This document shows, one piece after another, positions 34,541-46,836 of a DNA stretch of 64,000 bases. Below the pieces are notes generated by a model, which was not told where the DNA came from, made no database searches, and saw only the letters and a list, made by a program, of their open reading frames with translations. Made by a program: the position numbers and the translations under genes. The stretch's first letter is position 1, and every line of letters starts with the position of its first letter. Source of the DNA: Cephalotus follicularis (Eukaryota > Streptophyta > Magnoliopsida > Oxalidales > Cephalotaceae); assembly GCA_001972305.1 (NCBI GenBank), contig BDDD01002650.1:101305-165304 (forward strand), written 5' to 3'.

Positions 34541-34684
34541 GCTGACTAAAGCGTCGACTGTTTACTCAAAGCGTCGACAGTTAAGCACTTAAATATAAAA
34601 CGCGTCGATGTCACACGTTTAAGCGTCAAAGTGTCACACAACACCCAAAGCGTTGGCGGTTCTAATAAGAGCGTCGGCGCTTTG
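34541..34684 (-). repeat. Iterated GCGTCGAC block I of LTR B2
   Basis: AAGCGTCGACTGTTT, AAGCGTCGACAGTT, CGCGTCGATGT, AAGCGTCAAAGT, AAGCGTTGGCGGTT and GAGCGTCGGCGCTTT over 144 bp, 115-258 nt from the LTR start. Confidence 0.8.
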
Positions 34685-34802
34685 TGCCCAGAAAATAAAA
34701 GAATTTCAAACTAAAAATCAAAGCGTTCACAAACCATAGCATATATCAAAAGGTATAAACCCAACATAAAACATGTAAGCATAGAGACGGGATATTACAG
34801 CA

Positions 34803-35384
34803 TGTCAGCCGCTCAGGTCTAAGGACACAATGCAAATCATGTATGATCTACTAGTCACCTTTGACTATACACTACCAAGACAATAGGAACTCTATTGACG
34901 AAGGTGTTGACTCTCCAAATAGATAGCCTATGTTGGGTCAGTTCAGTGGCATGCCTCCTGGCATGCACCCCGTATCAGCTTTAGGGTAAATCCAAATGGT
35001 AATTAGATAATCCATCCTTCTTTACCATTCGGAGCAAGCATAGCATGGCAAGTCTTTGCGGTTCATCAATTGCCCAAAGAAAGTGAACCTATGACTTGGA
35101 ACGTTCTGTCATAAGGGAGCAAGGATCTCATTCTCATAATCTCTCAGGTAAGAGATCCAACCCCTTGAACAACAGGGAACTATATGTATATTAAGTTAAC
35201 ATGGTGATTAACTGATCCGTAGAGACGGTTTGGGATAATATATATAGCAAAATGCCAATTGTTGACTTAACATGCGCAATAGAACATGAATGGAACTAAG
35301 AATGTACGATTCAATAGTGTACCATATGTTAATAACATATGGTTGCAGCCTCCTCATGGCTTGCAGGGACATCCCAATCTAACA
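34803..35384 (-). repeat. 3' LTR of a Ty1/copia element
   Basis: On the minus strand it starts TGTTAGATTGGGATGTCC and ends AGCGGCTGACA, 582 bp. The purine-rich GGCCAAGTGGGAGAT just upstream (35399-35385) serves as the polypurine tract. The last bases overlap the GCATG duplication of LTR B2. Confidence 0.75.
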
Positions 35385-35399
35385 ATCTCCCACTTGGCC

Positions 35400-36184
35400 C
35401 TCAAGCCACAAAGACCTTCAGCCTAAGTTCATTGCTTTCTCAAGCATAGCTTATGGCTTTGGTCAATTGGTCTGCTAAGTTCGCTTCCATTGCAACTCTA
35501 TCTATGGTCACATCTACTCTTGTGATGTCTCCTATATTTCCTCTATAATGTCTCTTTTGAGTCATTTCCTCTGATTATGATCTCCATGATCAAATTATAT
35601 CGTAGTCGTATATGTCTGGGCGGTAATGAGACCGAAGCTCCATGCCTTGTGCAACGGCCCCCATCATTGTCACAGTCACCATAACTGGAAAACCGATGGA
35701 TGGAACCTCTATTGAGTTCAGTAATGAACTTCTGCATCCAAACCAGCTGTCAATATTGGTATCACAGGTTGCAACACACTCTCATGCCATGGTGGAGTCT
35801 GCAGTCCTCAACTGTAGCAAACTCCTCTTACTCACACATCACTTCCATTCAGGACCAACACATATCCTGAAACGGATTTGTGATCATCCAGATCACAGTT
35901 GAAATTAGAGTCATTATAACTCTTAAGTTTCAACTCACTATCATCTTCGTATGTCAAGAAGGTATCATATCCTCTTGACAAATTCCCAATGCCTTTCACT
36001 GGGATTGGACTGAAATCGACTAGCTATTTTCTAGGCATAAGTGAGATCAGGCCTAGTACGTAGTATGGCATACATGATGGAGTCAACATGCGAAGCATAA
36101 GGCAGCCTATTCATGCGTGTCCTCTCCTCAGAAGTCTTAGAAGACAACCTCTTGGAAAAGTGAATTCCTTGGATAATTGGTAGT
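35400..36184 (-). pseudogene. Ty1/copia pol fragment (end of RT to RNase H)
   Basis: Read across frames on the minus strand: LSSKTSEERTRMNRLPYAS, SIMYAILRTRPDLTYA, LKSYNDSNFNCDLDDHKS and VSGYVLVLNG, then MQKFITEL and HIRLRYNLIMEIIIRG. This is the order of the copia RT tail and RNase H. Many stops and frameshifts; upstream pol is missing at 36184. Confidence 0.8.
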
Positions 36185-38533
36185 TGATGGGTGTCGTTAG
36201 GCCGAATCATATTTACCCTAATCTAACAATTTAGTAAGTGGAAGTAGGGATTGTTCCCATGAAGAGTTGAAAGGAGATGCTATAAAAATAAACTTAGGAT
36301 GCAACTAAACAAAAATAACGAATCCGAAATTAATTTAATCTAAGTTAACAATGCAAATAAAATGAATTGAAAAGAGAGAATTTATTTGGATTAAACTAAT
36401 TTAATGAAAAACTAAACAATTCAAATTAAATATCTAACGTAAACTAACAAAATAAATAAATAAGAAAAGTAATATGAAACAGCAATCCCGTAGATGTGAG
36501 AATCCCCGCATATATATATATATATTCAAATTCATGGCACAAGTTTCAGTTTAGCACAGAAAATTACCGAATTAACCTAGGTACAACCTATCCTGTCAAA
36601 CCTTGATACTCTCAAAAGGTTGATTGGTTAAAGACTTTCATTGGTTCAATCACATAAAAAAAAATATTGCATGATATAGATGAAATAAAGCTACTAACAA
36701 TAAATCATCAAAACAGATTTTATATATTAAAAATTCTTCTCATCAATGTTGTCACTACATTAACAAGAAAAAGTGTCTCATAAACATGCAATTAAACTTG
36801 AAACAAAAACTGAAAAATATATATAACATGGGTTCATCTACATCTAGGGATTAAAAATACTTAGCCGAGCATGGTGACAATGGTGACAATATTCTTCAAT
36901 GAATTCTCCATCTTTTCCAACTCCCTGCTGCTGGCTGCGTCTCTTCTTTTTCTTCTGCTTCGTACGTTTTTCTCTGTCTATTTGCGTTGCAGCCCCCCTC
37001 TTTACTACTCGCAATGCAATATATGTATGCACATGTAGCTGACTAAAAACCTAATGCATACATTAAAATTTATGTTGCTTCGTGAGGCGCATGGGCTTGA
37101 TGCGTATGTGGGCTATTGGCGTTGAATTGTGGAGTGTTGCATGTGTTGAATTGCGGCTGGAGGCAAGGTTGGAGATGTATGCATGTAACACCCCCAATGG
37201 TGGGAGCCCTTACAGGTCATAAAACCAACTAAAACATAAAGCAATACCCAAACAATAAACTGATGTGAAACGGATGTGGTGGTCTGAAAACATATGTTAT
37301 AAAAACTGATATAAAATAGAGTCTGAAAACTATAACAAATCATAATTAAAACAACCATAATCCGATATCCAAAAACTAGTCTGACATTGTCTTAGAATAC
37401 GATCAATACTACTGAATACACAATGGACCAACTCCTAGTTGATCCTCTGACAAGTGAGTAACTCTCATCACACCTTTCCCCCATCCTTCTGAAAACCTGC
37501 CGCATAGAAACAAAAACGCGGCTGAGCAAACCTCAGTACGGATAAGGAAGTAAAACAATAAATGGTAAGCAAAATATCTTAAACTTTAAAAATTTCAGTA
37601 AAGTAACATAGTAAATATTCTTTAAAATGTAAAGTAGAATATTTAAAAATGAGCAATTATAAAATCATCATAACTTTACAAAAAATATCATAATTCAAAA
37701 CATTATCTGATTTCATAATTCCATAACAGAGAATTCTGACATACATACATATATAGGTGCAAGGGGTTCGCGAGGCCCACATGCTCTGACGGAAAAGTCG
37801 TGTACGACACTACACAAACAATCCCAATACTGAATTTCTGAATTCTGACAATAACTAGAGTATACTCATACGCCTCAAAAGGATCCATATCCTACCCTCA
37901 GGATACATATTTAAAAGAGATGCCGTAGACCGATCACACCGCCACGGTAGGTGTCATGTCCTCTGTGCCAAAGAACATGCCTATGATACCTCATAGGTAG
38001 GATTTTTCTCTGTATGTTATTATGCTAAAATATTGTTTTAAATCTAAAACAATTTTAATAAATTTCTAAACAATTTCTAATCTCATCTGAAAACAAAATC
38101 ATAACTGTATCTCAAGTTAACGTACTCCGGAAGTGGAAGTCATGTTTATATATTTTCTATAGTGAAAATCACGCATATCAAAATCAATATCTGATGTAAC
38201 AACATTAAAAGTTTATTTCAATAAGATTATTATCAAAACGAGAATATCCGTATCAAAATATGAATTTTATTCCGAATAAAACCAGAAGCATAATCATAAA
38301 AGCATAAATCCGTTCAAGAACGATGTATCAGTAAAAATTGACTTTATTTAATTTAATCGAAGGAATATCCAAGAATCGAAGAATTCGTACCTTAGCCTTC
38401 AAAGTCTAAAGAAATCAAAACAAATCAAAAGCACACTTGGAACCTCCTAACGTTCACCACAAAAATTATTGAAACCTAGACAAACCAACCAAACCGAAAA
38501 ATATAATCAAACAGAGGTTAAACAACTTGCCAG

Positions 38534-38740
38534 AACGTCACAGTATGTGTCCAAAGCATCGACAAAAACTTGACATTTAACAAAGAAAATCGTCGACTCT
38601 TACATCTAACAAAGAACCAAAGCGTCGACAGTTTCATTGCAAAAAGGAACAAATCGCAAAGCAAAGTATCGACTAAACACAGCATAAAACAGTTTAAAGC
38701 GGTGACAATTAAAAGACAAGCGTCGACGGTTTGCGTCGAA
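38534..38740 (-). repeat. Iterated GTCGAC block II of LTR B3
   Basis: Six to seven decayed copies: AGCATCGACA, ATCGTCGACTC, AAGCGTCGACAGTTT, AGTATCGACT, AAGCGGTGACA, AAGCGTCGACGGTTT. Confidence 0.75.
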
Positions 38741-39475
38741 CACAGAATACCAGTTGCAGAAAATCAGTTGCAAAACATGAGTAAATCCGATTTTTCATAA
38801 ACAATGAGCATAAATAATAACATGCAGGTTCTGTGACATGTTATACCAGTTCAAAAACACCAGTATATAACTATCTTAGTGCATGATCAAAAGTAAAATA
38901 AAAGTATAGAAGTTTGAAGTAATATTTTTTTGGTTTAAAACAGTTTTTAAAACATATGCTATAATCCAATCTTTCTGTGCACAAACCTTAAAACAGTAAT
39001 ATATACATATGTCAATAACATAATTTCTTGTTTTTAAGCATCAGTATTACAAACTATGCATACAATCCATGGATGAACATATTAAGTTCTTTCTCAACAG
39101 GGTCCTAAAAACAAGATCAAAACAAATTCTAGCATGTTTGTATTTGAAACTAACAGTTGATATATAAACTATGTAGTAAAAACTACAACTTTCATTTAGA
39201 AAATACCTCCAGAAGACGTCAAGACTATGCAGAGAAAATGTGCTCAAGTTGCTGTGTTGGTTTGTAAGAATGCAGAAATGGTTTATGCTTTAAAAACAAT
39301 TTGTCTGGTTAAATACGAAAATCCATGTGTTTAAATGACAAAATCAGTATTTTAAGACATTACCATACTAACCAAAACGCGTCAGATACATAAGGAAAAT
39401 CGAATAGCCAAAAAAAGAAAGAATCCAACATTCCAAAAACACTGTCACCGTCCAAAACAATTAAGGAAGACGACT

Positions 39476-39615
39476 AAAGCGTCGCCGGTTTCTCAAAAAG
39501 CATCGACGTTTAAACACTTAAATACAAAACGCGTCAAAGTCACACGTTTTGGCGTCAACGTGTCTCACAGCACCCAAAGCGTCAGCAGTTCTAAATAGAG
39601 CGTCGGCGCTTTGTG
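39476..39615 (-). repeat. Iterated GCGTCGAC block I of LTR B3
   Basis: AAGCGTCGCCGGTTT, AGCATCGACGTTT, CGCGTCAAAGT, TGGCGTCAACGTG, AAGCGTCAGCAGTT and GAGCGTCGGCGCTTT, 120-259 nt from the LTR start. Confidence 0.75.
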
Positions 39616-40285
39616 CCTAGAAAGTAAAAAAGAAATTCTAAATAAAATCAAAGAGGTCCACAAACCATAGTACATAACAAGACAAAAGGTATACAACCAA
39701 CGATAAACATATACGCATAGAAACGGGATATTACAATGCATGTGGGCTGGACTTGATGCACATGGAAACTTGATTTATGGCATGCATGGATTGGACTATG
39801 TAGGCGGCGTGTGTTGATTGGGTGCATGGATTTATTGCATGTGGGCTGCGTGAGATGCTGGCATTGCATGGGCTGCTGATGCTAATGGTGAATTGAAGAA
39901 TGCTGGGCGTGTTGCATGGCGACACGTGGCGCATAAGTTGCAAATGCTTCAACATTTGTTTTCTTGCAATATCTCTTCGTCGGAGCTTCAGAATGAACCG
40001 GTCCAAGAACGAAAAGTGCTCCAAATAATTTTATGAACAAAATGAGCCCAATATTTCATATCTTCTGAGCATTAAATTTTGACTTCTCTCTCTTAAGTGG
40101 GTACACTCTTTAATCGATCGTTAACTTCAAACCACTTTAACTCGAAAAGTAACGTTTTAGCTCCATTTCCTCTTATTCCGCAATAATAATCATAATACCT
40201 GAAAATCACATAAACACCACCACAATAGTCTATTCCAAGCATAAAAATATCATAAATAAATCATAAAAATAACACATTATTATGC

Positions 40286-41685
40286 TTATGAAATATCCCT
40301 ATACTTACACTTTGCTTGTCCTCAAGCAAACCAAATGGAAAGTTAAGAACACGAAAACAAAAACATAAACAGCAAACACAAACAAAAAAACTAACTCACT
40401 TTCGTAGGAATCACGATTGCATTTAGCATATGCAACAAGCCTTCAAACCCATAGGTGGCCCTAGTGGACGAGTTTTGTCTCGTGAGTGTTTTCCAAGTGA
40501 ATAAACACACAAAATTTAGTTCATCAAAAATTTGACAATAGGTTAAATGTATCTCTACTCAAAAATTCATAGAACACCCCCATACTTGAATTTTATTATC
40601 TCGTTCCAAGTTCTAGAATCAAAACATATCTCAATTAAGGAGCTTTCATATATATTTCTATTATTCCACAATATGTAACCAATCAAAATATGCATTCTTA
40701 GCAACATAAAATCCTAGTTCGGAGTCGGACAACGAACTTTAGCACTTAAACACATTTTCTTTCTTTTGCTTTTCTTTTTCTCTTCTTTTTTTTATTCTTC
40801 CACTCTTTTCCATCTGAAATGTCATGGATGGAGCAAACACCAGACACTCAAAGTACTAAGTAGTTTCAGATTTTTTTTTTACCAACTTAAATTCGTGCAA
40901 TGTCTTGATCTCTTAAGCTTTCTATAAGACCCATGTAGCGAGCTTTCGACCAGTTACTCTCAAACCAGTTGGCTTTAAGGAACTAGGTGTAAAACACCCA
41001 TCGGATTTAATTACTCGAATCAAATAGGCTACAGACCAAGACTGAATTCAAAAAGGTAAAATAAACATTAATTTTCTTTTCTTTCTTTCTTTTTTTTTTA
41101 CATACATATGTAAGAACATCCATTCATCATCCTTCTCCTCACTAAAATTTATGAAACTTTGAAAACATACAAGATAGTATTTTATTAATTATTTTAATTT
41201 ATTTTTCGCATAAACTCCTACCTTGAGATATATTTCTTTTCTTTTCCTTGAAAACGAAAATTTTATTATTTCTCCTATGGGGTTTTCTATTAGTTATAAA
41301 TATTTTTATTCCTACTTTCAAAATTAAAATGAACTACGGTGACTAAACCCCTCCTCCCATACTTAAACGTTGCATTGTTCTTAATGCGATGAAATAGAAA
41401 TATAAAAATAACAATAAATGAGCAAAAATAATCAAACAATGCAAATAAATAAAAGAACAATGGGGTAAGATTTACCGGATATTATCATAGAGCTCGAAAT
41501 ATTCTATCGGTGCAGCTAAAAATTTTGAAGATTATCAATCCGCACTTAAATTACCTACAAAAAAAATGAAAAACAAAAACAAAAATGTAAAAGAAACAAG
41601 ATACATAAATAAAACAAAATAATGGGTTGCCTCCCACTAAGCGCTTTGCTTTAACGTCTTTGGCTAGACGCAGCTGGTGTGGATA
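40286..41685 (-). other. Tat/Athila-like 3' untranslated region
   Basis: On the minus strand, in order: GACGTTAAAGCAAAGCGCTT and AGTGGGAGGCAACCCA (41665-41620), CATTAAGAACAATGCAACGT (about 41385) and TTGCTTGAGGACAAGCAAAG (about 40330). These are hallmark phrases of the region between pol and the 3' LTR in Tat/Athila elements. The long T- and A-rich tracts around 40770-41100 hold no gene. Confidence 0.7.
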
Positions 41686-42366
41686 TCAAAGAGGAGTGTA
41701 GACAGGATCAATCAAGTCAACAGACTCAATGATTTGTCCATTAGTAATTCCATCCACATATGGTTTCAGACGCGGCCCATGGACGTTAAATATGTCTTCA
41801 AAACCTGTCCAAGAAAACTCAAAAATACCAGGTGAAAGCACAGTTTGAACAATATAAATGGCATCCCAAAATATTTCCATCAATAGAACCATAACATTTA
41901 AGTGCATCAACACAATGGGAGAAAACAACTTTTACAATATAAGAACCATCCCAACAAGAATTCCACCAATAAAAACTGTCAAGAATGCAATCTACCATAT
42001 TACTAGTCTCCCAATCCCAAAGAACATTCACAATTTCGAATGAGGTGGAACAATGACCCATGAATGAATTACAAGGAAATTCTTTTAATTCAAATTTCGG
42101 AGACTTTTCTATGAATGGTTTATGCCAAGATGCGGGCAATGAACCCTCTGATTCTAATGGTTATGGGCCTAACACCTCAAAGAAATCTCCTTTTTCAATC
42201 TCCTCAAATTCCCTCATACACTCACTGATGATTTCATCAAATTTGCATTCCCTATCCGAGATGGATTCAATAACCCCATTATCTAGCCACTTCAAAAATT
42301 CCTGTTGAATTGCTTCCTCATACTCTATTTCCTTCAAGCATTCAATGAAGTTGCTATCAAACTCTA
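41686..42366 (-). pseudogene. Tat/Athila-like pol C-terminal fragment
   Basis: 41928-41686 ends with FNVHGPRLKPYVDG and ESVDLIDPVYTPL, like the C-terminal end of pol in Tat/Athila elements. 42139-41819 contains KSPKFELKEFP, and 42366-42161 an acidic stretch (ECLKEIEYEEAIQQEFLKWL). The exact domain of the upper two blocks is not certain. Cut at 42366 by element E. Confidence 0.55.
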
Positions 42367-42491
42367 TGTAATAACCGCAAATTTCAATTAATGTATATTG
42401 TATAATGAATAAAGTATGCATTATATTGAGATTTATGCCCAATTACTTGCAAATATGGTGAAATACACTTAAGAAACAAAAACCAGCCTCA

Positions 42492-42572
42492 AACAGCCGA
42501 CTGTCACAGGGCAACAGTCGACTGGTGGTTTGTAGTGTGAAAGTCGACTGCCTGTTAAAGACAGTCGACTGG
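42492..42572 (+). repeat. Iterated CAGTCGACTG block I of element E
   Basis: CAGCCGACTG, CAGTCGACTG, AAGTCGACTG and CAGTCGACTG. In the 3' LTR the same place (49687-49742) has lost part of the block by deletion and base change, so the two LTRs of one element differ here. Confidence 0.85.
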
Positions 42573-43004
42573 AAGGACACAAAACATGTGTCTGTGCATG
42601 TATGTGAGACAGAGCAGGGGCAGTGCAAGATGGACAGGTGTTATGTGAGTCAACAGCTACCATAACATGCAAGAAGAGTGCCTTGCATGTGCTCTGCAGA
42701 CCTGCAAACATGCAAACAAAAAATTGAAAGAAGTAAAGTGAGTGGAAGTTATGCATGTGAGAGAGAGAAAAGAGGTGGCTGAGTTCATGGAATCTGACAA
42801 TTTTTAAGACTTGTAAGCTCTATATCAGTTGTTAGAATAGAGTGTGAGTGTTAGAAAACACTGAGGATAGAGGAGATCTTGCTGGGATTCTTGGAGCTTG
42901 CATGTTGGAAGTTGGAGTTTCAAAGGGAGTTGAAGCTTGAATCTTCCTGGTAAGTCACCAATCCGAGTCTGCTGATGTTGATGATGTAACTAGGAGAATG
43001 TTAG

Positions 43005-43038
<34 letters not shown>

Positions 43039-43459
43039 TCTGTTAACATGATTAAGGTTAATAAGTTTGGAATTGAAATAGAATTGGTAAAAGGTTCAAA
43101 GAAGAAGTTGAAACTAGGAACTGAATAATTGATAAGCTACTATTGGAACTGGTAATTGACTAGGTAATTAGTTAAATGTACTGGTTAAATGTCTGAACGT
43201 TTGAACATGCAATGGTATAGATCAATGCTGCTGAGATTGGAAGATTAAATTGGTGTAAGAGCTTTGGACATTAAAGAGAGAAAGCAATCCAAATTGATTT
43301 TAGGATAGCGTTTAAGGTAAGGGTATTGACATGTTTTCGAAGATATAACGTGCATATCATGTGTGGATAATTTCCTGTTTGATTGCATGTGTTGTTGAGT
43401 TAGTATTTTTGACATTTAACACGCATGTGCTGTTATTGCCTGTCAATATCTGGGCAAAG

Positions 43460-43573
43460 GAATCGACTGTTCTTCATGACAGTCGACTACTCAATCAAAC
43501 CAGTCGATTGTTAAGAACAAACAGTCGACTACTAAATCAAAACAGCCCATTGTTCTTGGGAACAGTCGACTGT
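43460..43573 (+). repeat. Iterated CAGTCGACTG block II of element E
   Basis: Six copies or near copies, one decayed to CAGCCCATTG, separated by TTCTTCATGA, ACTCAATCAAAC and TTAAGAACAAA spacers like those of LTR1 and LTR2. Confidence 0.85.
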
Positions 43574-44871
43574 CCTGAGATAAATTTCTGATATAGGCAT
43601 TGTTTAGGCCTTAAATTGAATGTAATTACCCTTGCCTCCATATGGGATGATTGTAACAGTCAATCCTGGCCTTATATAATTACATTTCAGAAATGAAACA
43701 ACGTATGCACCCCGTGTGAGAGTTGTGCAAGAATGACTATGGTATACTAATGACCTTATTGAATCCTTGAATTGCTATTGTCCTTTACTGTTTTGCTGTA
43801 TATGCTACTGTTACAATTAGTGTATACTAGTTTGGGTGTTCATAAACACTATTGTTACCTTACTTCCAAAGGATTGAACCAACTAAGTGCTATGTGCACA
43901 ATTAATGATTTCAACTATCATTTTCAAATGAAACCTAATGATTTCTGATTTTTCCTCCAAGAGAGGCACCACTACCGTATTGAATACTGTTCCTCCAAGG
44001 AGATGCACAGTTTTTGAAATGTTAAATGTTTCTAAAGAAAACTACTCCTATATTTCATATATTATGCATGTGATATTGTTATTGAATTGATTGTGTATGC
44101 TATTGCCGATTAGTCGAGTGATGGCAGATGTCACTGGCTAACGAGGTGGCCCTAGGTGCCAGGAGTTGGCGAGAGTACCTACCCAAACTATCTGCAATGC
44201 AGATCCTGATTATTACCTGCCCATTAAATACTGACAGAATTGACCTGATATATCATCTTCGGAGTGTAAGGTGATAGTTAGGTGGTGCGCAGTTGGTGCT
44301 AGGAGTTAACGACATGTGACACCCAAACCACTGTACTGATTGATTTTACCCTTGTGTGGTATTCTTGATTTGTACTATCTATGGCCACTTGGCATGATTG
44401 CTTATATATTGGAATACTTAAATATGTTATTTTAAATATAAAATGTCATACATGTTGCATTTATATATTCCTTATCATGCATTATTCCTACTTAGCCAAG
44501 TGAGGACAATGGCTAACCCCTACAATTTCAGATTAAGTGAAGGCGTTCAGGGTGGTGCTGCTGAAGCTTATTGGAGAGCTTCTATCTGCTTAAGGTTTTT
44601 AATTATCTTGTATTGTATTTGTACTGAACGATCATACTCCATTGTTATTATGCTTTACATTTCCTATATGTAAAAGGATAATTGTTGGTATTGTGTAAGC
44701 ACGTAGTATGGGCTACGTGCGGATAATTTTATAATCTGGATTTAAATGCTTATGCTATTGTTGTTGATGAGGTTCACATTGATATTGAATGCTGGATTAT
44801 TATTATATTAACTGATATCACCATATATGTTGTCTATAATGGAATGGATCAGGAATCAGGGTGTGACAGCA

Positions 44872-44883
44872 TGGTATCAGAGC
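44872..44883 (+). other. Primer-binding site of element E
   Basis: TGGTATCAGAGC begins 3 nt after the 5' LTR. It is complementary to the 3' end of initiator tRNA-Met, the usual primer of chromoviruses. Confidence 0.93.
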
Positions 44884-44958
44884 TATCACTGGGATAAGTT
44901 TCTCGGTAATTAAGTGAATTGTTTCCTAATGATTATGTCATTCCATATAGGAAACTGA

Positions 44959-45864
44959 ATGGACCTACGGAGAGGTAGAAGGGGAAGGCGTAGAGCCGAC
45001 GAAGGAATCAATGCTCTACCAGTACATGGAAATGATCCGACAGTGAATGAAGGAGTAAATGTTCCTCCAGTGCAAGACGAGAGGAGTAATTTTGATTGCA
45101 TGGCTGACCTCTTCCAACAACAGATGCAAGCTAATGCGGCTAACATGGAGCAGATACGGCAGATGTACAAGGCTAACTGGGCCTATCAACCTGCTCCTGA
45201 AGCTTGTCATACTGGTAGATTTGGTAGAGATTTGGAGCTGTTCATGAGATAGAATTCTCCGATGTTCATTGGCGAGTTGAATGCTACTATGGCCGAATAG
45301 TGGATTAGAGACCTGGAGAAAATATTTGCTGCCTTGGAGTGCACTGATGAGCAGAAACTCAACTTTGCTGTATACCGCTTATGGGGCGAGGCTACCTATT
45401 GGTGGGAAAGGATTGAAGCAAAGTGGGAATCTTGCAGACTTTACAGGACTTGGGATAGATTTCAGTCTGAGTTCCTTACAGCTTATGTACCACAGATAGA
45501 GCGTGACCGGAGGGAGACCGAGTTGATGGAGTTACGTCAAGGGGATATGACGGTAGCTCAGTACCAGACTAGATTTGTAGAATTGGCAAGGCATACCCCC
45601 TATCTGGTGGAGGGTGAATCGCGAATGATTCGAAGGTTCCTAAAAGGCCTTCGACCTGACATCAGGTCTAAACTGTTATTGCTACAGCTAACTTCCTTTG
45701 TAGATACTGGTGAAAGGGAGATGATTCTGGAAGCCGATGCTAATGAAAGGAGAGCGGAGCGGTCTCGTACTAATCAATCGAGTCCCGCACAATCACAAGG
45801 GTAGGGGAGTAACAATCCTGCTAAATTGTCAAAGTCTAGTAACTGGGTTCAAGGAGGTTCTTGA
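44959..45864 (+). pseudogene. Element E gag
   Basis: ATG at 44959 (MDLRRGRRGRRRADEG). The gag core contains WIRDLEKIFAALECTDEQKL, YRLWGEATYWWERIE, ELRQGDMTVAQYQTRFVELA and FLKGLRPDIRSK. In-frame stops at 45250 (TAG), 45298 (TAG), 45802 (TAG) and 45862 (TGA). The frame does not shift, so the damage is by point mutation. Confidence 0.9.
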
Positions 45865-46836
45865 TGTAGTAATTCAAGATCAAGGACTCCTAGCCGAAGC
45901 AGTCAACAGAATTTGGGTGGATGTACATTTTGTGGTCGTCAGAACCATGATGAGACTGAGTGCTGGAAAAAGATGAGGAAGTGCTTGAGGTGTGGTTCAC
46001 AAGAACATATGCTGAGTGGTTGTCCAATGATGAAGGATCAAGCACGCGGCCAACAGGGAAGTGCTGGTGCAGGTGGTAGTGTTGCGGCGGCTCAACCGCG
46101 GAAGGATACCGGGAAAGGGATTGTGAAAGGTAGGGTCTATACCTTATCTAGAGATGATGTGCCAGAATCCACTACTGTTGTGGGAGGTACCATTTTTATA
46201 TCTGGCATACTAGCTCATGTATTGATTGACCCTGGTGTGACACATTCATTTATTGCATCTAAATTTACTCTCAACTTACATGGTAGTACTTCTAGATTAC
46301 CGTATGTCTTGGAGGTGAGTACTCCAGCTGGTACTTGTCTTCTATCTGACACTATAATGAAAAATTGTGAGATCATGGTAGCTGGGATTCAGTTATCTGC
46401 TGACTTGATAGTGTTACCTATCCGGGATTTCGATGTAATCTTGGGGATGGATTGTTTGTATGCTCATCATGCTTGTGTGGATTGCTATAACAAGATGATG
46501 ACCTTTTATCTTCAAAATGGGACTGAGTGCAAGTTTATCGGAGAGAAGAATGTTTCTGCTCCGATCATTTCGTATACTCGAGCACGGAAGTATCTCAAGC
46601 AAGGATGCGAAGGCTATTTGGCGTATGTGATTGATCATACGAAAGGTACGCCTAGTATTGAACAAGTTCCTGTTGTATGTGATTTTCCTGATGTATTTCT
46701 GGATGATCTCACTTCGTTGCCACCGGAGAGAGATGTAGAGTTCAGCATTGAACTATTGCAAGGGACTGCTCCTATATCAAAAGCTCCATACCGAATGGCT
46801 CCTGCTGAATTGAAGGAGTTGAAGACTCAATTATAG
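45865..46836 (+). pseudogene. Element E nucleocapsid, protease and RT N-terminus
   Basis: Same frame as gag. Two zinc knuckles (CTFCGRQNHDETEC, CLRCGSQEHMLSGC), then the protease with LIDPGVTHSFIA where relatives have DSG or DTG, ILGMDCL, and the RT lead-in [15 protein letters not shown] ending at a TAG (46834). The related element H has a glutamine codon there. Confidence 0.9.

Larger units (their letters stand above)
32215..34799 (-). mobile_element. F2 solo LTR (B2)
   Basis: On the minus strand it starts TGTAATATCCCGTCTC and ends GGGGGTGTTACA. Perfect GCATG duplication (32210-32214, 34800-34804). 2,585 bp. Block I at 34541-34684 and block II at 33644-33780 carry GCGTCGAC(A/G)GTTT-type motifs. 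Inverted repeat CTGAG/CTCAG at 32572-32586. No internal sequence. Confidence 0.93.
37184..39735 (-). mobile_element. F2 solo LTR (B3)
   Basis: Perfect ATGCA duplication (37179-37183, 39736-39740). On the minus strand it starts TGTAATATCCCGTTTC and ends TGGGGGTGTTACA. 2,552 bp. Block I at 39476-39615 and block II at 38534-38740 carry GCGTCGAC-type motifs. Inverted repeats CTGAG/CTCAG at 37522-37536, with GCCGC/GCGGC beside it. No internal element sequence. Confidence 0.93.
36185..40285 (-). repeat. Tat/Athila-like LTR (degenerate), split by a solo F2 LTR
   Basis: On the minus strand the 3' end is CGACACCCATCA at 36196-36185. The 5' end is placed near 40285, after GTAAGTATAGGGATATTTC. Net length about 1.5 kb after removing 37184-39740. 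AT-rich and non-coding: TA microsatellite at 36510-36526, no gene recognised. The left boundary abuts the copia fragment. The right boundary is approximate. Confidence 0.5.
42367..44868 (+). repeat. 5' LTR of element E (F1, 2,502 bp)
   Basis: TGTAATAACCGC...CAGGGTGTGACA, inserted into the Tat/Athila pol fragment. CAGTCGACTG blocks at 42492-42572 (four) and 43460-43573 (six). (TA)n microsatellite at 43005-43035. Inverted repeat TTAGCC/GGCTAA at 44492-44516. Confidence 0.93.
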
